Part shown: positions 14,431 through 23,388 of the stretch, piece by piece
Numbering within the stretch: position 1 is the stretch's first letter
Layout: each line of letters starts with the position of its first letter
Source of the DNA: Ktedonobacter racemifer DSM 44963
GTDB taxonomy: Bacteria; Chloroflexota; Ktedonobacteria; Ktedonobacterales; Ktedonobacteraceae
Length of the DNA: 64,000 nt
Reading direction: 5' to 3'
NCBI RefSeq assembly: GCF_000178855.1
Contig: NZ_ADVG01000002.1
Location: 1,550,001 to 1,614,000, forward strand
Made by a program: the position numbers and the translations under genes
Notes under the pieces: model-generated
Database searches by the model: none
What the model was told of the DNA's origin: nothing
Seen by the model: the letters and a program-made list of their open reading frames with translations, nothing else

Positions 14431-15312
14431 TTAGCGGCTGACTGGATAGCTATAGTAGTCATAACTGGTGACGACCTGGAAGCCGCAGGACTGGTAGAGC
14501 GAGAGCGCCCCCTGGTTCTCCGTCATGACTTCCAACACAATACGCCCAGGATTACGCTTTAGCGTCTCCTGGATGGCATAGGCTAGCAACTGGCGCCCAT
14601 AGCCCCGGTGCTGGAATTCTGGCAACACCCCAAAGCCAATAATATAGGCTTCCTGCTCACCCAGCGAGACATCCAGTTTCCCAATATAGACATCGCGCAG
14701 TTGCGCTAGATAGGATGGGCGCCTGGAATTTACACTCCCATTTCCCTGGCTATACCAGGTTACCTCACTACGCGGCATATCAAAGGCCACCGCCGTAATA
14801 TGCGCCAGGAGCATGCCATCCTCCGGCTGGGCCTGTCTAAAGGTCAGCCCCTCAATGCTCTTGCCCGGCAGGCGTGGCTCTTGTAGCACCATTTTGTATT
14901 CGGCATGATGGAAGCGTGTGTCAAGCGTCCGAATATAGGCCTGGCCTGCTTGCGATTTGTGCTCAACAATACAGAGGATCTGTGGAACACCGCGACGACG
15001 CACCTCCTGGGTTGCCGCCTGGAATAATGTGCGAAAAATACCTCTCTGGCGGTATTCCGGATGCACCATCCCACTTATTTCGGCCTCTTGCGAATTAAAG
15101 CAGAAGAGCGCCAGGTAGCCCACAAGCCGGCCCTGTTCATAGTAGAGAAAGTCGTTTGTCTCGCCTGCAGGGCGCTCGCGTAGCACATTCCAATTTAGCT
15201 TCATCTCCAGTTGCCCATACTGCTCACACTGTGCCGCGAGCTGCTCGATCTCCTGTAACTCCTCTGTTCCCAATCCCTGCTTCCGCAACAACCCCTGTTT
15301 ACCGTCTGCCAT
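14431..15312 (-). CDS. Tandem GNAT N-acetyltransferase
   Basis: The start at 15312 (MADGKQG) is preferred over the in-frame ATG 23 codons upstream, whose extra residues are Ser-rich and fit no domain; GAAAGG lies upstream of it. The 293-aa protein contains two GNAT folds. The first (about 20-140) includes 'GMVHPEYRQRGIFRTLFQAA' as the acetyl-CoA pyrophosphate loop. The second (about 150-290) includes 'FGVLPEFQHRGYGRQLLAYAI' and a typical C-terminal 'ALSLYQSCGFQVVTSYDYYS'. This two-domain arrangement resembles mycothiol synthase (MshD) and other duplicated GNATs, but the bacterium need not make mycothiol. Acceptor unknown. Confidence 0.8.
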   Translation of the reverse strand: MADGKQGLLRKQGLGTEELQEIEQLAAQCEQYGQLEMKLNWNVLRERPAGETNDFLYYEQGRLVGYLALFCFNSQEAEISGMVHPEYRQRGIFRTLFQAATQEVRRRGVPQILCIVEHKSQAGQAYIRTLDTRFHHAEYKMVLQEPRLPGKSIEGLTFRQAQPEDGMLLAHITAVAFDMPRSEVTWYSQGNGSVNSRRPSYLAQLRDVYIGKLDVSLGEQEAYIIGFGVLPEFQHRGYGRQLLAYAIQETLKRNPGRIVLEVMTENQGALSLYQSCGFQVVTSYDYYSYPVSR

Positions 15313-15448
15313 GCGCAATAAATACCTTTCGTTTCCTGATGATGAGGACGATGAGTGAAATCTTGTTTTCAAGCATACCATTAATCACACTCATCGCGCC
15401 AACACGTCCCCTATTCTTGCCAGTTTGGACCCTACCCCTTTTTCCTCT

Positions 15449-15467
15449 GAGCGCCGCTGGTGCGAAG
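15449..15467. repeat. Lone copy of the REP-like tail
   Basis: GAGCGCCGCTGGTGCGAAG differs at a few positions from the tails beside the long palindromes at 9021 and 32920. No long palindrome is attached here. Confidence 0.45.
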
Positions 15468-15585
15468 GACTATCTCAGCCAATTGAAACCAAGAACGCAC
15501 GTTACTCCGTAATATAGCTAAGCATTGATATTGAGGCATTTTCAATGATTTACATCGCGTCGTTATGCATACAAGGAGGTCACTT

Positions 15586-15942
15586 ATGTTAGCATCCCTG
15601 TTTGTGCTGGCGGATGGTATTACGATCCGCCTTGGGGACAACGTCTGGAGCTTTGGCTGGAATATCATTCTCTACCTGGTTATCGCCGCCATTGTCGGTC
15701 TCGTTGCTGAATATATTGTTGGCTGGCGCCTTCCTTTAGGGATTGTGGGCGCCATTATCGCCGCTCTTGTTGGCATCTGGCTGATGACACAAGTAATTGT
15801 CATCACTGGCATCGGCGATTTCGTGTTGTTTGGTGTACCCCTTTTCCGGGCGCTACTGGGCGCCATCATTCTGGTCGCCCTCTGGCACCTTCTGACCTAT
15901 GGTCTGACCCGCCGGCGTCGCTATCGCCGCGCCGAGGTGTAG
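15586..15942 (+). CDS. Small GlsB/YeaQ/YmgE-like membrane protein
   Basis: The start is fixed by AAGGAGGT five bases before the ATG at 15586, giving 118 aa. Three hydrophobic helices are separated by Gly-rich turns ('IVGLVAEYIVGWRLPLGIVGAIIAALVGIWLM'-like region, then two more), and the C-terminus is basic (RRRRYRR). The 'A-[IV]-V-G-L-[VI]-A' helix start and Gly-x-x-Gly pattern are those of transglycosylase-associated (GlsB/YeaQ) proteins, which are stress-induced in other bacteria. It lies 70 bases upstream of the small basic-protein gene on the same strand, and the two probably share a transcript. Confidence 0.65.
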   Translation: MLASLFVLADGITIRLGDNVWSFGWNIILYLVIAAIVGLVAEYIVGWRLPLGIVGAIIAALVGIWLMTQVIVITGIGDFVLFGVPLFRALLGAIILVALWHLLTYGLTRRRRYRRAEV

Positions 15943-16012
15943 TAAACGGTAAGCGCCCTCGTTTAATAGCCCTGGCCCACACAGGGGCCTTACGCTACGA
16001 GGAGGTGGCACA

Positions 16013-16183
16013 ATGCCTCAGAAGAGACCTTTGAAGGGTGTTGGCGCAAAAGAACAGCGCCAGTATGAACACATTAAAGAATCTGCCGAGAAGAGTGGCC
16101 GCTACGGCGACCGCGCCGAAGAGGTAGCCGCTCGTACCGTGATGAAACACCACAAGGAGTCGCATCACAAGAAGGGGCAGTAA
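16013..16183 (+). CDS. 56-aa hydrophilic protein ('plasmid stabilisation'/stress-type small protein)
   Basis: An ATG at 16013, six bases after a strong GAGGAGGT, opens a 56-codon frame ending TAA at 16181-16183. The protein is very polar and Lys/His-rich. The core 'QYEHIKESAEKSGR...DRAEEVAARTV' resembles a family of small proteins often annotated as plasmid-stabilisation proteins, with pattern Q-x-x-x-x-E-H-I-x-E-[SG]-x-E-x-x-G ... A-x-x-x-A-[WR]-x-T-V. The stop codon sits inside a palindromic terminator. Function is not established for this family. Confidence 0.7.
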   Translation: MPQKRPLKGVGAKEQRQYEHIKESAEKSGRYGDRAEEVAARTVMKHHKESHHKKGQ

Positions 16184-16226
16184 CGAGAAGGAGGGGTGCA
16201 GTCTGCACCCCTCCTTCTCGTTACTG
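16178..16226. terminator. Bidirectional palindromic terminator
   Basis: Perfect 24-nt arms (16178-16201 and 16203-16226) around a single T. The left arm overlaps the stop codon of the 56-aa gene; the right end is 12 bases from the convergent EamA gene. Confidence 0.75.
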
Positions 16227-16237
16227 CTATAAGCAGC

Positions 16238-17200
16238 TTAATCGCCCCCTGCATACTCATCCACCAGGAGGGCAAGTTCTTCCTTCCTGGAGAAGAGCGA
16301 CTTGCCAAACTTGCGTATATCCAGGCCTTTGATCTGTGAAACCAGGACGCCACCCATTGTTAAGGCTGTGCCCAACCATTGGGCTGGTGTAAGCATCTCG
16401 CCGAGGAGTGCAGCAGCCATAAGCACACCCAGAATTGAAGGGAGATAGCCATAGATGGAGAGGCGTACCACGCCCACGCGCGCAAGACCATAGTTCCAGC
16501 ACATATTGGTCACCGCCGTCGCCCCAATCGCCGTGAAGAGCAGCGCGGGAATAACCACCGGGGGCAACACACTTATATGTGCATTTTGTACGTTCATCCC
16601 TCCTGGAATAATGAAGAATACACCGCCCACGAAGAGCGTCCAGGTCGTGACCCGCAAGGATGAATAACGCGTCAGCGAGCGCCGCGTCAGCAGGGGCATC
16701 AATCCACTCAAGAGACCCGCCACAAAGTACAGGCCCAGGCCAATCCAGCTCGCAGGAGTAATCGCGCCCAGGCTTCCCTTCCCTAATACGACCAGCACCA
16801 TCCCGCCGCAGGCCGCGAGCAGGCCCCCAATCATCAGGCCTGTCATACGCTCACGCGCAACCAGCGAGGCTACAAGCGTCATAATCGCGCTGGTAAAGGC
16901 ACTTAGTAGCGCCCCCATCGAGGCCTCAGCGAAGTACGATCCATAGAGAAAACAAATCTGCTGCGCCCCAAAGCCCAGCATACCCGCGACCACCAGCGCG
17001 CCAAAATCTCTCCAGGCAACCTTCACATTCCCTTCCATCCACTTCAACATCGCCATCATGACAAGTGTAGAGAGAAAAAAGCGCAGAAAACCCACTAGCA
17101 GAGGAGGTAGATACATCACAAGAATTTTTACAGTACAGAAATTTAGTCCCCAGAGGACACTGGCCAGAAGAATGGCGAGATCAGCACGTTGTAGTTTCAC
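16238..17200 (-). CDS. EamA/DMT-superfamily transporter
   Basis: The 320-aa integral membrane protein has ten predicted hydrophobic helices in two repeated halves. The motifs 'LLASVLWGLNFCTVKI' (first helix) and 'VTNMCWNYGLARVGVVRLSIYGYLPSI' (seventh to ninth helices) are typical of EamA repeats. Such proteins export amino acids, nucleobases or other metabolites. It is monocistronic, and its C-terminus is a 35-residue hydrophilic tail. The substrate cannot be inferred. Confidence 0.88.
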   Translation of the reverse strand: MKLQRADLAILLASVLWGLNFCTVKILVMYLPPLLVGFLRFFLSTLVMMAMLKWMEGNVKVAWRDFGALVVAGMLGFGAQQICFLYGSYFAEASMGALLSAFTSAIMTLVASLVARERMTGLMIGGLLAACGGMVLVVLGKGSLGAITPASWIGLGLYFVAGLLSGLMPLLTRRSLTRYSSLRVTTWTLFVGGVFFIIPGGMNVQNAHISVLPPVVIPALLFTAIGATAVTNMCWNYGLARVGVVRLSIYGYLPSILGVLMAAALLGEMLTPAQWLGTALTMGGVLVSQIKGLDIRKFGKSLFSRKEELALLVDEYAGGD

Positions 17201-17407
17201 CGCAATAAGACTTTCTTTGAGACGACGCGAGACTCCGACATTTTTTATTTTCTATTTTTCCCGCGCAAGAGACAGATAGTATAAGCTAGATAGAGCGTCC
17301 AATAGGCTGGACACTTCTCCCGACGAACAAGCAAACGCGCCAGCAACGTCTCGCACACCCTTTCTCATGTGCCTCTAGATAAATCTCTACTTCAGTGCAA
17401 AAACGAG

Positions 17408-17440
17408 AGAGGTATATGTGCAAAACACACATATACCTCT
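17408..17440. repeat. 13-bp-arm inverted repeat
   Basis: AGAGGTATATGTG (17408-17420) is complementary to 17428-17440 around CAAAACA. It lies in the divergent region between the EamA and phosphodiesterase genes. Confidence 0.6.
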
Positions 17441-17461
17441 TGCTCCATCATCTGGCGCCTA

Positions 17462-17544
17462 TTTCTCGCGCCTGCGGTGCTCGCAGGTTTAAGGATGTGC
17501 TGGCTTGAGGTCAAAGCCTCAAGCCAGCACATCCTTAAACCTGC
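17462..17544. repeat. 28-bp-arm palindrome with REP-like tail
   Basis: The tail TTTCTCGCGCCTGCGGTGCTC (17462-17482) directly precedes perfect 28-nt arms at 17483-17510 and 17517-17544. Same bipartite design and relative orientation as the copy at 8956-9039, again between divergent genes. Confidence 0.75.
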
Positions 17545-17630
17545 CATGATATCTTTTATTGCATCAATAATTATTTAACTCCCTATTAAATAATATGATA
17601 TCTAGAGCACACCTTTTTCCAATTGTGGAG

Positions 17631-17658
17631 TTGATAGAAGAGTTTTTCATGATATACT
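17631..17658 (+). promoter_or_regulatory. Sigma-A-type promoter of the structured leader
   Basis: TTGATA (17631-17636), a 16-nt spacer and TATACT (17653-17658). Transcription would start at about 17665, at the foot of the structured leader. Confidence 0.65.
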
Positions 17659-17660
17659 GT

Positions 17661-17786
17661 TAAGCAGACAGCAGACCACGTTTGCCAACCTGCATCGAGT
17701 TTGCAGGAATCTCTGTCTACTGCTTATCCGAAATCCTGAGCGCGAAGCGCTAGTCACGAAAGTGACGTTGGGTTTCGAAATAAGAG
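17661..17786 (+). ncRNA. Structured 5' leader, candidate riboswitch or cis-regulatory RNA
   Basis: Domain 1: TAAGCAG-ACAG (17661-17671) pairs with CTGT-(CTA)-CTGCTTA (17713-17726), enclosing a CCTGCA/TGCAGG hairpin (17689-17707). Domain 2: CGAAATCC (17729-17736) pairs with GGGTTTCG (17770-17777), enclosing two hairpins: AGCGC-GAA-GCGCT (17739-17751) and GTCAC-GAAA-GTGAC (17753-17766) with a GNRA loop. That makes a three-way junction. CTTAT at 17723-17727 can alternatively pair with ATAAG at 17780-17784, competing with the foot of domain 1. The gene starts at 17820. No known riboswitch class was recognised. Confidence 0.55.
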
Positions 17787-17819
17787 CCTAGAGCTAGTAG
17801 AGGAAGTACAGGTTCAGCC

Positions 17820-19097
17820 ATGCTCAACACAGCCTCAATTAAAGCGGTCAGTCAGTCGAAGTTCTCTCAGCGCTTCGTCAAACCGTGCTATGGCTCCTAT
17901 TGCTTCGCTTATCTGCCCGCGACCATTCGCTCGCTGCTAACCGGGACAACGCCCATGGCCTTGCCAGCGGATATCCTCCATAACTTGCCTACGCGCTATG
18001 AGCAGGTCGTATTCCTCTTTGTCGATGGCTTTGGCTGGCATCTCTTCAAACGCCACGCGGAGCGCTATGCCTTTCTCAAAACGGCTCAGGCCTCTGGCGT
18101 CGTCTCCAAGCTTACCTCACAGTTCCCCTCGACAACCGCCGCGCATGTGACCTGTATTCACACCGGCCTGGAGGTCGGACAGAGCGGCGTCTATGAGTGG
18201 CACTACTATGAGCCGCTGGTCGATAACATCATCTCGCCCCTGCTTTTCTCCTATGCCGATGACAAGGTTGTGCGCGATACGCTCAAACGCGCCTCGGTAC
18301 CGGCAACGGCCTTCTTCCCGCGCCAGACATTCTACCAGTCGTTACAGGACGAGGGCGTCAATTCACATATCTTTCAATATCAGGCATATACGCCTTCAAC
18401 CTACTCCGATATCGTCTTTCGTGGCGCACAAGTTCATCCCTATACAACCATCCAGGAAGCCTTAGGGGGACTGGCAGACTTGCTCGTTCAGCCGCCTACC
18501 GCGCCGACTTACTATTTTCTCTACTTTGATCGCATCGATACAGCCAGCCATAACTATGGACCCTTCTCACCCCAGGTCGAGCGGGAAATTGACGTTTTCA
18601 TGCAGCAGATGGAGCAATTCTACCAGCGCGTGGCCTCGCACTCACCTCGCACGCTGCTCCTCCTGAGCGCCGACCATGGTCAGACGCAGGTCAATCCACG
18701 TACAACCTATTACCTTAATGAGCGGCTCCCTCAGCTCATACGCTACTTAAAGACGAATCACCAGGGACGCCTGCTCATTCCTGCTGGCTCGCCGCGAGAT
18801 ATGTTCTTGCATGTGAAAGAACCCTATGTCGATGAGGTTGTTACTCTGCTACGCCAGCATCTCGCGGACAAGGCCGAGGTCTATCCCGTCGCCAGCCTGA
18901 TCGCGCAGCAGTTCTTTGGCCTGCGCGCCCCATCGCAGACGCTCCTGTCGCGCCTGGGCAACGTAGTGATCCTTCCCTACAAGCATGAGACCGTCTGGTG
19001 GTATGAGCAGGGGACCTTCGATATGCATTTCCAGGGCCATCATGGCGGCCTGACCCCCGAAGAGATGGAGATTCCGCTGCTAGCGCTTCCCCTCTAA
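17820..19097 (+). CDS. Alkaline-phosphatase-superfamily phosphodiesterase/nucleotide pyrophosphatase-like protein
   Basis: The 425-aa protein has the metal-site pattern of type I phosphodiesterase/nucleotide pyrophosphatases. 'FLFVDGFGWH' supplies the first Asp, 'FPSTTAAHVTCIHTGL' the nucleophilic Thr, 'FDRIDTASHNYGP' an Asp/His pair, 'LSADHGQT' the Asp-His pair and 'FQGHHGGLTPEEMEIPLL' the last His. No signal peptide is obvious, so it is probably cytoplasmic. The family hydrolyses phosphate diesters or transfers phosphate; substrate unknown. It is expressed from its own promoter behind a long structured leader, unusual for this window, and ends at a 37-bp-arm palindrome. Confidence 0.82.
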   Translation: MLNTASIKAVSQSKFSQRFVKPCYGSYCFAYLPATIRSLLTGTTPMALPADILHNLPTRYEQVVFLFVDGFGWHLFKRHAERYAFLKTAQASGVVSKLTSQFPSTTAAHVTCIHTGLEVGQSGVYEWHYYEPLVDNIISPLLFSYADDKVVRDTLKRASVPATAFFPRQTFYQSLQDEGVNSHIFQYQAYTPSTYSDIVFRGAQVHPYTTIQEALGGLADLLVQPPTAPTYYFLYFDRIDTASHNYGPFSPQVEREIDVFMQQMEQFYQRVASHSPRTLLLLSADHGQTQVNPRTTYYLNERLPQLIRYLKTNHQGRLLIPAGSPRDMFLHVKEPYVDEVVTLLRQHLADKAEVYPVASLIAQQFFGLRAPSQTLLSRLGNVVILPYKHETVWWYEQGTFDMHFQGHHGGLTPEEMEIPLLALPL

Positions 19098-19102
19098 GCT
19101 AA

Positions 19103-19183
19103 TATAACTTCTGGTAGAGAATATGATGCGACCCGGTAGTCTGAGGCTACCGGGTCGCATCATATTCTCTACCAGAAGTTATA
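19103..19183. terminator. Bidirectional terminator with 37-bp perfect arms
   Basis: Arms 19103-19139 and 19147-19183 are exact complements around a 7-nt loop, the longest in the window. It lies between the convergent phosphodiesterase gene and the ABC permease gene. Confidence 0.75.
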
Positions 19184-19191
19184 GGCTCTCT

Positions 19192-21975
19192 TTACTCGTA
19201 GCGCAATACTTCGAGTGGGCGCACTCGTACTGCGCCCCAGGCCACGATGGCCGAGGTGAGCATAGCCAGTGCCGCCGAACCCAGGATCAGGGCCAGCGCC
19301 ATTGGCACGCTTACGCCGAAGGTCGCGCCAAAGGCCAGCGCGCCCAGCACGCTGATCGCGCCCGTGACAAGCAGCATGGCCAGCAGCGCACCCGTGCCAC
19401 CTACCACGCCATTCTCAATCATGACCTCACTAAGAATCGAACTGCTGGTATAGCCCACCGACTTGAGAATGCCCAGCTCGCGCCTGCGTTCCAGCATAGC
19501 CAGCGCCACCGCGTTAGCGATGATAATAACGCCTGCCACCAGCGAGAGAGAGGCAATAGTCGTCAACGTGAGCAGGATGTCGTTCAGCAATTGATCGACG
19601 AAATCGCTGATATTCGCCAGGTTGAGCACGAAGGCGTTAGGAACTGTCTTGCCCATGGCATCTACCGCGCTATTGAGCTTGTTGGCATCGATCTTCATGT
19701 AGAAAACCGACTGCTCGACGCCTCCTGGCGAGAGCGCCTTGACGCTGTTGCGCGTCCCCAATAGCGGGTAGAGACTCCCACCCAGGCTACTCTGCTGGTA
19801 GACGCCCACGACCGTGACGGTTTTGATGCTGACACGATCCTGGCCCGCCAGGGTAATCTTGTCACCAATCTTCAAGTGGAAGGGGTCCAGGTTGGCCAGC
19901 TCGCTGGCGATCAGAATATTGTCCGTTCCCTCATCGCTGGCGTTCAGGTTGCGCCCCTGGATAATCTGCAGATCCTTGGTACTAGGGAACTGGTTGTTTC
20001 CCACATCGTAGCCCTCGACTCCGCTCAGGAAGTAGAGCGCGCCACCTCTGCCCAGCGAACCCGGACCAGACTTGGCCTTATCGCCTTCGCTAGGCAAGAT
20101 CTCCTGAAGCGGCTTGTTATTGATTGCCACCGGCACGGTTGAGGCCAGGGTACGGCGCTGATAGCTGGAGAGTCCATTCAAGCTTGAGAGCTTATCCTGC
20201 AATTTCTGTGTATCATTGCCACTAGTGATCGAGACCACGTTATAGTTCAGCGTCTTGGAGATGACATCATTGACCTGGTCACGCAGGTCCTGGCCCAGGA
20301 TCAAGATCAGGCCAATGGTAAAGATGCCCACAAAGAGCGCCAGCATGGTAGTCGTTGTGCGCGCACGCTGGCGACCAATGTTGCGCAGCGCCATTTTGAC
20401 ATTCGCTTTCCACGTACGCGGCAACACCACAACCAGCAAGCCTAGCAGCGAGATGACCAGGAAGATCAGGCCAAACGTCTGCAAGTAAGGGAAGTTCAGG
20501 TAGTTGGGCAAGACCCAGTACAGGAAGAGCGCAAAGGCCACTCCCAAGACGATCAAAGAGAGGTAGCCAACGGAGAAGCGCTCTGGCACAGGCAGCCGAC
20601 TGATAAACCAGACAATCAGGCCAAAGAAGACGCTCAGCAGAGCCAGGAAGATGAAGGTGCCATAGACCACGCCTATGCCCAGCCGGATGTCATTGTTCAG
20701 GATGACAATCGAGAGGGCGCAGAAAAGCACCGAGAGCACCAGCAGCAGGAAGACGGTCAGGACCAGGCTCCCCGCGCCTTTCCCCTCGGGCAGGTCACGA
20801 ATGACGTTGAGCGGGCGAATATTCGCTGCCTGGACAATAGGCAAGAGGCCAAAGATGAGCGAGGTCGCAACACCTATGATCACGCCACCCACAATCGTTG
20901 TGTAGTCCAGTATAAAGGGAATATTCAAAAGGAAGGTGTTCTGGACGATGTTGCGCACCAGGTAGCTCACACCAATCGAGGCCGCAGCACCAAGCACACC
21001 ACCAACCAGGCCCAGCAGCGCTGCCTCCAGCCCGAAGAGCAGGTAGAGATCAAAGCGCCGGTAGCCTGTCGTCTTGAGCATGGCGATCTCGGTCTTGCGT
21101 CGTGAAAGCAAGACCTGCATGGTATTAACGATACCCACGCCACCAATCAACAGGGCCAGCAGACCCGCGATCTCCAGGAACTTGCGGATGTTGTCGATTG
21201 TCGCCTGCTGATTTTTGACGGCGTCGTCGACAGTGCGCACATTCGCGATGGGGAAATTGTCGCGCAGCTTTTTGGCCGCGTCATTCATATGCGCCTTGTC
21301 GACGGTACTCACGTCGACGGTATCATAGGTCTGCGCGACCTTTGCGTTAGGATCTTTATAATCGGCCAGGGAGATCAGCGCCACGCTACCCGCCTGGGAG
21401 AGCACGCCACTGTTGTCCACAATGCCTGCGATCTTAGTCTTAATCACGCGCGCCTGGCGGTCGGATGAGGTCACGCGCACATCGAGTTCGTCGCCCACCT
21501 TTTTGTGATACTGATCGACAAAGGCCTGGGTAACAATGATCTGCTTATCCTGCAACAGGTCGACAACGGTCGCGTTCTTCGGGTCTTTCACGCTCAGCGG
21601 CGTCCCCAGGGGATAGACCTTGGGATCAACGACGCGGACCGAGAAGGACTGCCGCAGGGAGATCGAGCCGCTGCCAGAGGAGGCCTGCGAATTCACAACC
21701 GGGGTATAGTTGCTAATGACCTTATCTTTTTTAAGCGTATCAAAGAACTTCAGGTCATCCCCGTTGAAGGGCTGGTTATTGGAGGTGACGGCGATATCGC
21801 CGCCATTGGCATCGCGCACGTTACTGGTAAAGGCGTTATTGATCATAAGCCCCACCAGTTGCAGGGCTACAATCGCCATGACACCGACCGCTACGCAGAA
21901 GAGGGCCAGGACCGTACGCTGCCCACCTCGCACCAGCGAGCGCGAGGTGTAATTAAAGTACATCGAGGCCTTCAT
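19192..21975 (-). CDS. Large FtsX/MacB-type ABC transporter permease
   Basis: The 927-aa protein has an N-terminal helix followed by a MacB-type extracellular domain (about 40-260). Three helices of a first FtsX domain follow (about 265-390: 'LIGGVGIVNTMQVLLSRRKTEIAMLKTTGYRR'-like region). Next come a central block of helices and a second extracellular domain (about 555-790), and then a second FtsX domain (about 800-927: 'NAVALAMLERRRELGILKSVGYTSSSI', ending 'VRVRPLEVLRYE'). This doubled arrangement is that of LolE-like/DUF214 exporters in Gram-positive-type cells. It probably moves lipids, lipoproteins or peptides or acts mechanically on the envelope. Its start overlaps the ATPase stop by four bases (ATGA), so the two are translationally coupled. 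Confidence 0.87.
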   Translation of the reverse strand: MKASMYFNYTSRSLVRGGQRTVLALFCVAVGVMAIVALQLVGLMINNAFTSNVRDANGGDIAVTSNNQPFNGDDLKFFDTLKKDKVISNYTPVVNSQASSGSGSISLRQSFSVRVVDPKVYPLGTPLSVKDPKNATVVDLLQDKQIIVTQAFVDQYHKKVGDELDVRVTSSDRQARVIKTKIAGIVDNSGVLSQAGSVALISLADYKDPNAKVAQTYDTVDVSTVDKAHMNDAAKKLRDNFPIANVRTVDDAVKNQQATIDNIRKFLEIAGLLALLIGGVGIVNTMQVLLSRRKTEIAMLKTTGYRRFDLYLLFGLEAALLGLVGGVLGAAASIGVSYLVRNIVQNTFLLNIPFILDYTTIVGGVIIGVATSLIFGLLPIVQAANIRPLNVIRDLPEGKGAGSLVLTVFLLLVLSVLFCALSIVILNNDIRLGIGVVYGTFIFLALLSVFFGLIVWFISRLPVPERFSVGYLSLIVLGVAFALFLYWVLPNYLNFPYLQTFGLIFLVISLLGLLVVVLPRTWKANVKMALRNIGRQRARTTTTMLALFVGIFTIGLILILGQDLRDQVNDVISKTLNYNVVSITSGNDTQKLQDKLSSLNGLSSYQRRTLASTVPVAINNKPLQEILPSEGDKAKSGPGSLGRGGALYFLSGVEGYDVGNNQFPSTKDLQIIQGRNLNASDEGTDNILIASELANLDPFHLKIGDKITLAGQDRVSIKTVTVVGVYQQSSLGGSLYPLLGTRNSVKALSPGGVEQSVFYMKIDANKLNSAVDAMGKTVPNAFVLNLANISDFVDQLLNDILLTLTTIASLSLVAGVIIIANAVALAMLERRRELGILKSVGYTSSSILSEVMIENGVVGGTGALLAMLLVTGAISVLGALAFGATFGVSVPMALALILGSAALAMLTSAIVAWGAVRVRPLEVLRYE

Positions 21976-22718
21976 TGCACAATTCTCCCACCGGTGCTAT
22001 CAATTTCAGCGATCAGCCCATCGACGATACGTATGGTTCGGCCGGCATGCGAGGCCACATTCTGATCATGCGTGGCGATAATAAAAGTCTTGCCCGTCTG
22101 GTCGCGCAGCGTGGCGATCAACTCCAACACCTTCTCACCATTACGCGCGTCCAGGTTACCCGTTGGCTCGTCGGCAATCACAATGGGAGGATCAGCCGCC
22201 AACGCGCGTGCGATGGCGACACGCTGCTGCTCACCACCTGAGAGCTGACTGGGGCGATGGCCCAGGCGATGCGAGAGACCCACCAGGTCCAACAATTCCT
22301 TGGCGCGCGCCGCGGGCGAACCCTTATGTTTGCCTACGTAGAGCGGCACCTCGACGTTCTCCTGCGCCGTCAGGGTTGGGATCAGGTTATATGCCTGGAA
22401 GACCATGCCGATCTTCTGATTGCGTACCACCGCCAGTTTGCCCTCGGTCATACGCGCGATATCGACGCCATCAATCAACACATTGCCTGTCGTTGGATTA
22501 TCCAGACCAGCGATAATTCCCAGGAGCGTGCTCTTACCAGAACCTGAGGGTCCCACGATTGAGACAAACTCCCCACGCTGAATTTGAAAACTAAGCCCTT
22601 TTAGAATCTCAATCCGCTCACGTCCAAGCGGTAAACTTTTCGTGATATCGCGGACATCCATGACAATTTCATGGCTACTGGCTTGCGCACCAGAAACACC
22701 CTGCACAGTAGTCTCCAT
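21972..22718 (-). CDS. LolD/MacB-type ABC transporter ATP-binding protein
   Basis: The start at 22718 (METTVQ) follows AAAGGAG at 12 bases; the longer frame to 22850 adds 44 residues unlike any ATPase N-terminus. The 248-aa protein has Walker A GPSGSGKST, Q-loop 'VFQAYNLIPTLTAQENV', signature LSGGEQQR, Walker B 'IVIADEPTGNLD' and switch His 'IATHDQNVASH'. 'LLGIIAGLDNPTTG' and 'VFQAYNLIPTLTA' are hallmarks of the MacB/LolD group. It powers the permease encoded next. A regulatory region with TCAGGTAG motifs lies 170-225 bases upstream. Confidence 0.9.
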   Translation of the reverse strand: METTVQGVSGAQASSHEIVMDVRDITKSLPLGRERIEILKGLSFQIQRGEFVSIVGPSGSGKSTLLGIIAGLDNPTTGNVLIDGVDIARMTEGKLAVVRNQKIGMVFQAYNLIPTLTAQENVEVPLYVGKHKGSPAARAKELLDLVGLSHRLGHRPSQLSGGEQQRVAIARALAADPPIVIADEPTGNLDARNGEKVLELIATLRDQTGKTFIIATHDQNVASHAGRTIRIVDGLIAEIDSTGGRIVQ

Positions 22719-23388
22719 AAAAAGCAGCAGCTCCTTTAAAACTTGGTAGTCAATAATAGCCAAAAACGATATATCGTAAGTTACTACGAAGAGATCTCTA
22801 CTATTGTTACACTTCTTACACAGTCTTTTTTCAGATTGTTTATTAGCCACATTCTCCGGTGGCTCCTTTTAGAAGACGGCTTTTACCCCTGAATTCAGGT
22901 AGAGATTTCTCCCTACTTCTAAGCATAGTACTCTCAGGTAGCTCCTAGTCTACATACTCCTATCTCTCCAGGCCCATGCCAGGTGCGCTTGCTCCACCTG
23001 GCCGCCTGGACTGGTGTTGGTTTCCCTCAGACTTTCTTTGGTTTTTTTTGCTATAATAGGTTGATATCGAGCACAAAGAGACGTTCGTGTTCGTCGCTGG
23101 CGCCATATTTCCCCATTAGGGGGAAGACCCTGCAATTTTTATGATATTTGCCGAGTATAGATTGGGATAATCCAGAGCCAAAGCCTTTTAAGTATTCGGG
23201 CACAAAGACACAACAACAGGATAGGCAATAGCAATCAACTATGCTATACTTCACTGGTATCCAATAGAGGCGCGTCTGCGTTCCTAATATTGTAAAGAAC
23301 GCTTTTATTTGCGCTCGGTGGAAGATGGGCAGTTAATCGCACAGACTTCAACGTATCACCACACATTGAGTGAGAGGAAACAGTACAT
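22719..23388. promoter_or_regulatory. Divergent regulatory region between the ABC operon and secD
   Basis: No gene is supported here. Visible sites are the palindrome CCTGAATTCAGG (22888-22899), TCAGGTAG (22895-22902), CTCTCAGGTAG (22931-22941, also found before the cupredoxin gene) and an extended -10 TGCTATAAT at 23049-23057 pointing to secD. The secD leader would be about 325 nt; no defined fold was recognised in it. Confidence 0.4.
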
